The position numbers and the translations under genes were made by a program. The notes below the pieces were generated by a model that searched no databases, was not told the DNA's origin, and was given only the letters and a program-made list of their open reading frames with translations. Of a DNA stretch of 64,000 nt, positions 56,103 through 64,000 are shown piece by piece. This stretch comes from Tuctoria greenei (taxonomy: Eukaryota > Streptophyta > Magnoliopsida > Poales > Poaceae): assembly GCA_036927565.1 (NCBI GenBank), contig JAYESD010000004.1:87362942-87426941 (forward strand). Reading direction: 5' to 3'. Numbering within the stretch: position 1 is the first letter of the stretch; each line of letters begins with the position of its first letter.

Positions 56103-56761
56103 TCATAAGAACATATGATGCATCAAAAGGTATAAACAGGAGTTGTTATTTATATGTGTTAACAATGTTACTTTTATCAACATTATTAAGATTCTAACTT
56201 GAGAGGTGTTTCCCTTGTCAAAAGCAATGCCTTCCTTGTTATTCTTGTGGCTTCTAACATTTTGCTTTTCACCATAAGAATACCCAATGGCATATTTGAC
56301 ATTTGGAGGTCTTGAGACCAAATATGCACTACGTGCATACTTGAATTTCTCCTTGTCAAATATGCCACTATGAGAAGGTTGCTTGTCCTTTGTCAAGGTT
56401 GACTTTTCTTTCAAGTTAGTGTCAATTTTAGCACATGTACAAGCAATAGTAGTTTTAGGTTTTAGATGTTGAAAAGATGAGCATGAAAGGATGAAGAGCC
56501 ACTTTGCTTGAGTGACTCAACTTGTACCTCAAGGATTTTGCTAACTTTGGTTATGTTAGCAAGTTCGTCCTTGATGATTACATTTGAGTCGCTTAACTTC
56601 AAGCAAGCTTCCATGCTTGAAGCTAACTCAAGTTCTAGTGACTTGCTTTGCTCCTTTTCATGTTCAAGGAGCTTTTTGATCCTAAGATATTCTTCCTTTT
56701 GGGGGATGATCATATCTTCTTGATGATCAACTAGATGCTCCTTATCAAAAAGCTTGTCCAT
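56103..56761 (-). pseudogene. B3 gag, C-terminal part
   Basis: The coiled coil (56761-56462) has EEYLRIKKLLEHEKEQSKSL, ACLKLSDSNVIIKDELANI and VSKILEVQVESLKQSGSSS. After a frame change the tail (56414-56103) has FDKEKFKYARSAYLVSRPPN and VKYAIGYSYGEKQNVRSHKN. The end (VGPRHKN-like, LGYL) lies just right of the protease. The palindromic insertion of B1 is not present. Confidence 0.84.
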
Positions 56762-57130
56762 TTAAAACTTCATCTTAGCAGCAATTTTCTTATCTAAACC
56801 AACAAGCATATCTTCATCATCACTAGAGTCATCACTATCACTATAAAAAGAATGCAAGTAGGAAGATTTAGTTGTCACCTTCCTTTTACCTTCCTAGGCT
56901 ATTAGAGACGTATGATCAGTGTCCTTCCAAGTGCCGATGGTTGGGTAGAGGGTGGATTTCATGGTATGCTTCATGACGGCTATGGTAGCCATCTCCTCTT
57001 CTTCTTCTTAGGATGAGGACTCATCATTAGAGTCCCACTCCTTACCCAAGTGCGCTTCACCGTATTGTTTATTTTTCTTGAACATCTTCTTGGGTTGAGG
57101 CTTGTTGTCCTTGGTCTTCCTCTTGTTTTC

Positions 57131-58125
57131 TTAAGGAGGACAATCAACTATGAAATGGTCGTATTCTCCACAGTTATAGCAAGTGCTCATCATTTTTGGT
57201 CTTGGCTTGTCCCTTTGTCTTCCTTCATTTGGTCTACCACCTTGTCTTTTTCTAATCATTTTCTTGAATTTCTTCATGAATAGGATCATATCTTCTTCAT
57301 CTATATCACTGCTTTCATCGTCGCTGTCATCTTCCTCTTGAGCTTCTCGAGCTTCTTTTGACATAAGTTTACAAGTGTACTTCGAAGCCACTCCTTTCTT
57401 CTTTGTAGAGGTAAGGTCAAAAATCTCTTTGACGTGCTTTGCTTGTTTCTCCATCATCTCAAAGTTGATAATCTTCCCAAGAAGCTCGTCCGGGGTCATT
57501 TTCCGATACCCGGGCTTTCTCTAATCATCGAGCATAGGGTTACATTGCGAGACATGAAATCTCTAAGAATTAGCTTTACGACCTCGTGATCATTCCACTT
57601 CTTGCTTCCATATGCTTGAACTTTGTTGATGAGATTCTTCAATCGATTGTACATATCTTGCGGTGACTCATCTTCTTCTATAACAAATCATCCCAATTCT
57701 CCTTCAATCATTTTAATCTTGGCCTCTCGTACATGACGATCACCTTTATGTGTGGTTTGTATATTATCCCATATCTCCTTTGCAATTTCGAGTTCATCCA
57801 CCTTGGTGCACTTGTCCCGGCTAAGTGATGACGTTATAACAGCTAGAGCTTGAGTGTTCCGATGAATAGCTTGTTCTTGGCCTGATGTGAGATCTTCATC
57901 GTCATCTGGGATATCTATCCCTGTACACACTATATGCCACAAGCTGAGGTTAAGTGATATGACATGCATTTTCATATTTTGTCTCCACATAGAATAATCA
58001 TACCCATCAATTAAAGGTGCTTTCCCTAGAGGAATTGACAAGTAATGATTATTGTTCAAATTCAACCGATCATAGTTAAAAAAGATATCGGGAGTAGTCG
58101 GTGTGGCTACTCCCCTTCTATTCAT
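57131..58125 (-). pseudogene. B3 gag, N-terminal and central part
   Basis: From 58125: MNRRGVATPTTPDIFFNYDR, NNNHYLSIPLGKAPLIDGYD, YSMWRQNMKMHVISLNLSLWH, then SLSRDKCTKVDELEIAKEIW. A stop at 57688 (in FVIEEDES) and a frame break near 57530 interrupt it. The piece 57499-57131 has MTPDELLGKIINFEMMEKQ, the AKHVKEI block, an acidic linker and the knuckle CYNCGEYDHFIVDC. The initiator is assigned where the B2 copy is still readable. It lies about 230 bases from the primer-binding site. Confidence 0.87.
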
Positions 58126-58348
58126 CCTCGATCTTCTTCTTCCTCTTTGTGGAGAGTGCCTTCTTCCTTAGGAGTGCCTTTAGTTCTAGCATCTCCCCAT
58201 CACCATCCTCGCAGTCTTGGATGGTGTCGAGGATCTTCTCCAGCTTCTGAGTCTTTTCATCCTCACCCTTCTCTTGGTTGAAGTTCTTGTGTACATCCTT
58301 AAGGTCCGACATCTTCTCTTCGAGCGGTGAGTATCTTTTGAAGAGTCC

Positions 58349-58361
58349 TACTCTGATCAAT
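58349..58361 (-). other. B3 primer-binding site, decayed
   Basis: On the minus strand the sequence after the LTR reads CAATTGATCAGAG. It corresponds to the initiator tRNA-Met site with three bases lost, by comparison with C and A1. Confidence 0.6.
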
Positions 58362-59892
58362 TGAATGTAGCCTAGAGGGGGTGAATAGGCTCTTTGAAAT
58401 TTTGTTGGATCCTAAAACAATTAACAACTTGATCAAATACAGAGAAATCGGACTAGTCCGGAGTGGTGCGGACTAGTGCGGTGTGTGCGGACTAGAACGA
58501 TCAAGTTTGATCGAAGATTTCACGTCAAGTACTCTATGCAGCAGAAAGTAGGTTTTACTTGGATGTATCACGACAATGAAACTAGGTATGGCACAAATTA
58601 ACCTTAGATATCAATGTTTCAACATAGGTTATACAAGATTGAGTAAACCCTTGAATGTGATGAACAATAAGAACAAAAGTATGTGAAACAAGATTTTATC
58701 CCGTGGTTCGATTCCCACGAAGGAAACCTACATCCACGTTCAGGAGTCCACGGAGGACTGGGTCTTCACCAAACCTAACCTCGTCGAATCGCCACGGAGG
58801 TCGATTGTCTTCCACTAACCACAAAGGGGCAAATAACCATGTTCAAGGGGCCTTCTCACTAGTTGAGGGCTCCCCAAGATTTACAATGATGAATACCACC
58901 AACACACTCGAAAGATGTACAATAAAGAACAAGAGTGTGCGAGAGAATCAAACCCAAGAGCTCAAGAAGTGTAGAACGAGTCTCTCCTTTGATCGATTGC
59001 TAATCCTTAATGATTTGATCTTTCTAAGGTTAGATTGTGTGGAGAGATGTGTATTTTGGGCTCTTGGGAGGTGTGATGGTGCAGGGGGTCAAGAGATATG
59101 GTTGTAGGGTCGTACACCTCTATTTATACTAGGGTTTCCAAAAGTTATCGTTAGGGTTTGCGATGTTCGGACTAGTCCGTGGTGGACTCCGGACTAGTCC
59201 GGTGTGCGGCGTGTGGGAAACCCAAAGTGTTCCGAATTATCAAACTTGTCCGAAAATGAGTGGACTAGTCCGATTTGGTCTCCTGAAGTGATTGGACTAG
59301 TCCTGCACATATCGGACTAGTCCGGTGTGGTTACCCTCATGTAAAATTGAGGATAAGTCCCAACTTGGAAGACTTGTCCGATTTTAGTCAGAGAGTTTTC
59401 GGACTAGTCTGTGGTGATATCGGACTTGTCCGTTTCTGTGCCAAGTGTGAGGTTTTGAGGACAAGTCCGTTTTTAGTCTGAAAGATATCAGACTAGTCCA
59501 TGGTGATATCGGACTTGTCCGTTTTTGTACAGATGTGATGTGCTGAAGACTAGTCCGCACTAGGGGGGGGGGGACTAGTCCGATCATAGACAGAGAGATA
59601 TCGGACTAGTCCGTGGTGATATCGGACTAGTCCGGACATGTGAAATTTTGTGCAGTGAGGGTGATTTATTTTGCTTGAGCTCTTGGGGTGTGTTTCTCCA
59701 ACACACTTCATAAACAATAAAGTATTCTATTCACCTCCTGAGCTCTTTTCCATATAGATCCTCATTCTCATTTTTTTGCGCTTTCTTCATAATTTCATTA
59801 AAACCTGCACTCATCTCAATAATTTTGTTAGGATCTCATTTGTTTGTCATAAATCAAGCAAAACCGACAAGGCATGCCTAGATGCACTTTCA
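58362..59892 (-). repeat. B3 5' LTR
   Basis: TGAATGTAGCC ... ATGCACTTTCA, about 1531 bases. TATA box on the minus strand at about 59120-59128. Palindromes at 58445-58500 and 59165-59640. Confidence 0.9.
59165..59640 (-). repeat. Palindrome array of the B3 5' LTR
   Basis: About 18 copies of CGGACTAGTCCG, CGGACTTGTCCG, CGGACAAGTCC or one-base variants in 475 bases. Higher-order units carry GGTGATATCGGAC at about 59413, 59502 and 59614. The array is directly upstream of the minus-strand TATA box. Confidence 0.87.
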
Positions 59893-60708
59893 CTATTTAC
59901 TTATATACTTGGGCAAAGCATTCCTTGTTTGGTTGTGGAGTCCATGTATGTGTTAGGTGTAGATGTTGTTATGATCTAGACATAATGCCATTATCATGTT
60001 ATCATAAACATCATACACCACCACTATAGTCTAATTAGGTAATAATATGGTTATGTTAATATGAATATGTTAGTTCTTGGTCCCAACATTGGTTCAACGA
60101 TGTTTAGGTTAGTCATTGCCTTAGGATGAATATTATGTTGCAACTCTTAAGGTTTTTAATTAGCATGCAAGTGTGATGCTTGGATAGTTAAATATCGTTA
60201 GATGCCTCGTAGTCCACAGGTTGTAGAGGTAGGTGGTAGGTGGTGACAGCCCTATCCGTCCATTGTAATCCTCCACGTTCGGCTATGACGTAGGCTCTTG
60301 GCGGGAGTCGCCTGGTGAACAAGGGTAAGCCCGTGCCTGATATGTTGGATCACTAAGTCCTAGTATTCACCATTAGCACATTCATGTGTAATTTATTAGG
60401 CTATGTATGTGAGTAAGTAGAGCACGGTAGGAGTACCTCTACCTCGTAGTCTAAACCTCACTAGGACAACCATACCCTTAGAGTAGATTGCTTAGGTGTG
60501 TGTCACACTACCCATCTATTATCAACTTACCCCTGTTCTGATAAACATTTAGTACCATATACCTTAATCATAAGAATAGTGTTTACTTTACTTCATCGCC
60601 TTTCTTTGGGACAAATACGATACCCTTGGCAATACTCTTAGGTGAAATGCTACAAGATAGTTTTCGTTCGCTTGTAGATTTTTATCTGTGATGTAAGATA
60701 CGTCAACA
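59893..60708 (+). repeat. F 3' LTR, right part
   Basis: It continues the F 3' LTR after B3, aligned with 31043-31849, and ends in ATACGTCAACA, the partner of the TGTCAACA terminus (one change). It has the CACTACCCATCTATTATC region and no gene. Confidence 0.88.
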
Positions 60709-61646
60709 GCGCGCCAGGATGAGTTGGCCATCCATGTAGGTGCTGGAGAGGTAGCTACACCCTTGACCTCCATGGTGGCACATACTTCCTCTTGCTTTTC
60801 CATGACAAACAGTCTCCTAGGGAGGTAACGGATCTCTTCCATGGCATCAACATAGCGATTTCCCAAGTTCACCAATATTTTCAGAGATCTGTCAGTAGCG
60901 CGAGAACTGAGTTGAGCTCCATCTTGCGGTCTTAAGATTTCCCTTGTTCCCTTCTTGCGTTGCGGGTGCAATGCAAAGCTAGTATCTCGAACTTGCTCCC
61001 GATTGATGTGGCACAATCTGGTGAGCGCGTCCCAAGCAACGTCATCAATAGCTTGCTCCCTGGTGGATCTCCATCTGGATGCAAAGTGTCGGGTAACCAC
61101 CTCATCTCTAGCAAGAACAGAAACTTGAGCTCTCCATTCTTCATGTCCATGACGAGGAATCCTCTTAACATAGTACTCTGGGTGCATCTTGCATAAATCA
61201 AGGAACTCCTTCAATTGCTTAGCTGCAAATCCTCCATCAGTATCGTCAGAACAAAATTCTTGGGCATCACGGTAAACTATGCATTTGTCATCCTTCCTGG
61301 CTTCACTAGGCTTCGATGCATCCCTTTGAGCTTATGGTACTTCTTCATATGCAGCGGATTCCTCCTCTTGTAGTTCCTCTTCATGTGTATCATCCTCCTC
61401 TTCTTCGCTATCATAACATTCCACCATTTCAGGGTCTTCCTCTTCCTCATTATCATCATAGGACTCCACCATTTCAGGGTCTTCCTCCGTCGTGTTGGAG
61501 TGTTCATGCTCAACTTCCTATGCGAGAGAACTCAATTCTTCCTCTTCTTAGGCTGGTTCCATTTGCAGCTCCTTGTGAAGCCTATGCTTGCTTCCAAGGG
61601 GTGGCAAATGAGCGCTCTTGCGGGCTGTCATTTTGGTGTGAGCCAT
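60709..61646 (-). pseudogene. D3 ORF: H3-tail-like N-terminus, acidic segment, dsRBD-like domain
   Basis: I recognise no named family. The ATG at 61646 is preceded in frame by TAG, so it is the first possible start. Residues 1-14 read MAHTKMTARKSAHL, matching the histone H3 tail at 9 of 11 positions. Residues 44-104 are mostly Glu and Asp, with EEDPEMVE repeated at 54 and 69. Residues 145-211 have the double-stranded-RNA-binding spacing: LKEFLDLC helix, PEYYV, GHEEWRAQVSV, and TREQAIDDVAWDAL, which follows the SKKxAKxxAAxxAL pattern. A helical stretch (about 255-275) precedes a Ser/Pro tail. Stops occur at residues 33, 43 and 105 (61548, 61518, 61332). It occupies the place of gag in D3. Protein role unknown; dead copy. 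Confidence 0.7.
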
Positions 61647-61914
61647 CTACAAGAAAACATGAGATAAATAGAGGAAAACACAAATATCAGTTCTGAAATT
61701 GCCACAGCCATAAATTTAGATGAGAGGATGTGCATTTGCTCAAAAAGATGGAAAAACGGCAAAAATTGCAGCAACAGCAAGAACGCAATTTTTCCCAATT
61801 TATATAGCTAGGGGAAGGCAAAATTTTGCAAAACATGCAAATTTTGAATAGGAAAATGTCCTAAGTGATTTGATGTGTCCATTATAACTAGGCATGCTTC
61901 CTACGGTCAAACAC
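61647..61914 (-). other. D3 leader
   Basis: Between the ORF start and the primer-binding site, 268 bases with A-rich tracts and no reading frame worth noting. Its length is normal for an LTR-element leader. Confidence 0.6.
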
Positions 61915-61927
61915 GGCTCTGATACCA
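61915..61927 (-). other. D3 primer-binding site (initiator tRNA-Met)
   Basis: GGCTCTGATACCA on the plus strand is the exact reverse complement of TGGTATCAGAGCC. Three bases separate it from the LTR end. It shows that the LTR at 61931 is a 5' LTR and that the ORF to its left belongs to the same element. Confidence 0.9.
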
Positions 61928-61930
61928 ATT

Positions 61931-64000
61931 TGTGACACCCGATTCCAAAAATGAACCAAGCATAATGCATATGTGTGCCCAGGATGTTTAACACACATAC
62001 ACAAGTGATTCACAAACGATAAACACATATCAACCATGTCTTGAATATTAATACTAATAATAGTACCTTATTACAAACCAAATAGTCTCGAATACAACCT
62101 CTAATGAAACTGCAGCGAAAAAACACTAAACATTAAGTCTCCAACTCCATTGGCAAGTTTGACGGCAAAACGCGCACCTAGAACTCCTCAAAGACCTCCT
62201 GGTACTCCACCTGGTCACCCGCGTCTAAATTTGGTGGGGGGAATAGCAAGGGTGAGCACATGTCGTACTCAACAAGTGTGGGAAAGTATGACATGTAGCT
62301 TAAACAAAGAATAATAATAAACCATGGCAAATTGCATAATGGTACTTTCAAAACAGTTAAAAATGCAATATTACGATCATTAAGTTTGTCCTTCCCAAAT
62401 AACCATCATAACATCAATTTCAACCTAAATAACCAATACTAGCAATAATAAACCATAATCAACTCATAACTGCTCATTTATCTCAAATTCATCAATACCA
62501 TATACCAAAGTTAATTAATTAACCAATTCCAACTCCCAATTATATTCCAGCTATTAAGCACGGTTTATAGTCCATTACTCTAATCATGTGAATATCCAGG
62601 TTACTCATAACCGGGAGCACGGCTATCATGATAGTTTAAAACACACTCTGCAGAGGTTGTACCACTTTACCCACACGTTCGTGATTACATCACCTTTCGA
62701 TGACTAAGGAATCTCAATTGTGTCGTCTCACACTTCCTTAGTTGTGTGGCCAAGAGTTCACAAAATAGCCTTTACAAAGTGATTACTATCCTATTTATAC
62801 CCCACTTAGGTTTCATCGGTGGTGATGTCTCCAACCGAGCACATCCAACCAAGGGCCCCCTCTTGAGCTATTTGGATCCTAGGGTAGTCCCATCAACGAC
62901 TATAAACCCATCCGACTACCCCTTCCCTGAGCATTCTTAATGGTCCAAATAGTACTGGCAATACACTAATTAGTCAGCTAAGCCACACCCATACTTGGCC
63001 CTTTGGTGGCATTGTAAATTCTAGACGGTCGCTCCACGAACCAGTCCTTAGATCTAAAGCAATCAAAACTACCGAAACAGTCCAACCATTTCACATTACC
63101 AAATCGCATAGATCCCCAGGCACCATATTGCTAAAGGGTCATTATTATTAATTATCATCGTTCATGTGTTCAATAGTTCATAAACAAGCCATATTGTTGT
63201 TTCTCAAACCCAATTGAGCACTGCAAAGCAAAAAGTGCAAAATACCCTCCTCGACACTCTACATATTGTTCAAGCGACAAGGGTGGTCATAAAAAACTAG
63301 TAAACTCCTACAATTGGGTTTTCCCATCAATTTCGACACAAGCATGCAATTTTGCAAATTAAACATTCAAAACCGGATCAATATGGTCAAGGACACTTGC
63401 CTTGCTCCTAAGCTTGATTTAGGTCAAAAGCTTTGAAACTATTGTTATGCAGGTCCTTGAAAGCTCAAACATGCAAAACACACAATTCAATCAAATAATA
63501 CTCATGTACTACTCAATATGCCATTATATGCATGATTAATGCAATTGTGAGGTAAAACTTGTTAATGAGTTGCTCATTATGTTTACTAACTAGTTACAAT
63601 AGTTTCTAACAAGTTTAGATAGGTTTGGAATTGATTTGAGTAAATTTTAAATTAATTCGATTCAATTCGTGAATTTTACAGATTCGAACACCGGACTAGT
63701 CCCCACTACGCAGATTGCAAAATTGGGTTTTTGTGGTCCGCGAGAGTTGGGGTTCAATTTGCATGAAAGCTTCAATGTATAGGGTATACCACATGTTTAG
63801 AGTTTCAAAGATCAAGGTTTGGGTCTGAGACTTTGAATCTTGGTGATTAGGGCTTGATGGAGATGAGGTGATGAAGATTTCGGGTGAAGAACGTCAATTT
63901 GTCAAAAACTTGACGGAGATTGATCTTGATTGGCCCTTCTCCCTCTTCTCCTCCTTCTCCTTGCTTCTGGACTTGATCTTGACATCGGCACAATGGCAAA
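61931..64000 (-). repeat. D3 5' LTR (partial)
   Basis: Starts TGTGACACCCGATTCC on the plus strand, the reverse complement of the D2 end. The GAGTAC-GTACTC dyad region recurs near 62250-62270, and a palindrome (CACCGGACTAGTCC) lies at about 63690. By comparison with D1 and D2 the TATA box should lie just beyond the window edge. No gene was seen. Confidence 0.85.

Larger units (their letters stand above)
36138..59892 (-). mobile_element. Element B3: full-length Sirevirus inserted in F, itself split by C
   Basis: LTRs at 36138-37665 (3') and 58362-59892 (5'). Flanks are TTATT (36133-36137) and CTATT (59893-59897); the uninterrupted site in the F 5' LTR reads CTCTATTTACC near 31045, so CTATT is the original duplication. 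Without C the element is about 11.6 kb. Gene order is gag, PR, IN, RT, RH, spacer, env-like. LTR divergence counted over the first 560 bases is about 10-11%, implying several million years under a grass LTR rate of 1.3e-8. Confidence 0.92.
30349..60708 (+). mobile_element. Element F: Athila-like LTR element, interrupted by B3
   Basis: 5' LTR 30349-31849, a primer-binding site of the tRNA-Asp type, an internal region of about 3.8 kb, and a 3' LTR split by B3 (about 35695-36137 and 59893-60708). Flanks GTGCG (30344-30348) and GCGCG (60709-60713) form a target-site duplication with one mismatch. Without B3 the element is about 6.6 kb. No protease, RT or integrase motif is visible, so it looks non-autonomous or heavily deleted. 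Confidence 0.82.
60709..64000 (-). mobile_element. Element D3: large-LTR element with an H3-tail ORF (partial)
   Basis: Reading from the right: 5' LTR (64000 to 61931, start outside the window), initiator tRNA-Met primer-binding site, about 270 bases of leader, and one ORF cut by F. The same family gave D1 (solo LTR) and D2. Pol is not seen, so whether it is autonomous is unknown. D2 and F are both inserted in it. Confidence 0.75.

Noticed and set aside
60588..60708. C-terminal 40 residues of the minus-strand ORF beyond 60709
   Set aside because: They are read through the end of LTR F and are an artefact of its insertion.
61614..61646. A true histone H3 gene
   Set aside because: The match ends after residue 11. 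The rest is acidic and dsRBD-like and does not resemble the histone fold.

Overview
The window is plant nuclear DNA, almost certainly from a grass (Poaceae), and is made entirely of LTR retrotransposons. Several Sirevirus-type Ty1/copia elements have the order gag, pol, long spacer, env-like gene. They lie beside a chromovirus-like Ty3/gypsy element, an Athila-like non-autonomous element and a family with LTRs of about 3 kb. I found no convincing host gene, rRNA, tRNA, CRISPR or bacterial feature. Species cannot be told from the sequence. All family calls are from motifs read by eye; no database was searched.

Layout, left to right. 1-2923: element A1 (minus), gag plus complete 5' LTR. 2924-11699: element B1 (minus), a decayed Sirevirus split by a 3.2-kb solo LTR (D1, 6884-10071). 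11700-12678: LTR-like fragment E. 12679-13694: truncated LTR A2. 13695-18498: gypsy element G (minus), cut in its RNase H. 18499-27949: element B2 (plus), gag to 3' LTR. 27950-30302: truncated LTR D2. 30303-30348 and 60709-64000: remains of an element called D3 (minus), with ORF, primer-binding site and part of its 5' LTR. 30349-60708: Athila-like element F, which holds B3 (36138-59892, minus), which holds C (41580-53694, plus).

On the right the nest is four deep (C in B3 in F in D3). On the left the junctions suggest five (A2 against G, G against B2, B2 in D2, D2 in D3). Target-site duplications were read for C (ATCAT, perfect) and for B3, F and D1 (4 of 5 bases each). LTR divergence counted by eye agrees with the order: about 2.2% for C and about 10% for B3.

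C is the best preserved element, with only a few lesions in gag, pol and env-like genes. In B1, B2 and B3 every gene is broken. The elements share two features. First, short palindromes of the form CGGA-N3/4-TCCG, or GC-rich relatives, are packed upstream of the LTR TATA boxes and in the pol-to-env spacers. Second, a conserved purine-rich string lies after the env-like gene of families B and C.

The most unusual item is the D3 ORF (61646 down to 60709, minus). Its N-terminus copies the histone H3 tail (9 of the first 11 residues including Met, with K4, K9 and S10 kept). An acidic segment and a domain with the spacing of a double-stranded-RNA-binding domain follow. It carries three nonsense codons and is cut by F and D2, so this copy is dead, but the design deserves a search for intact relatives.
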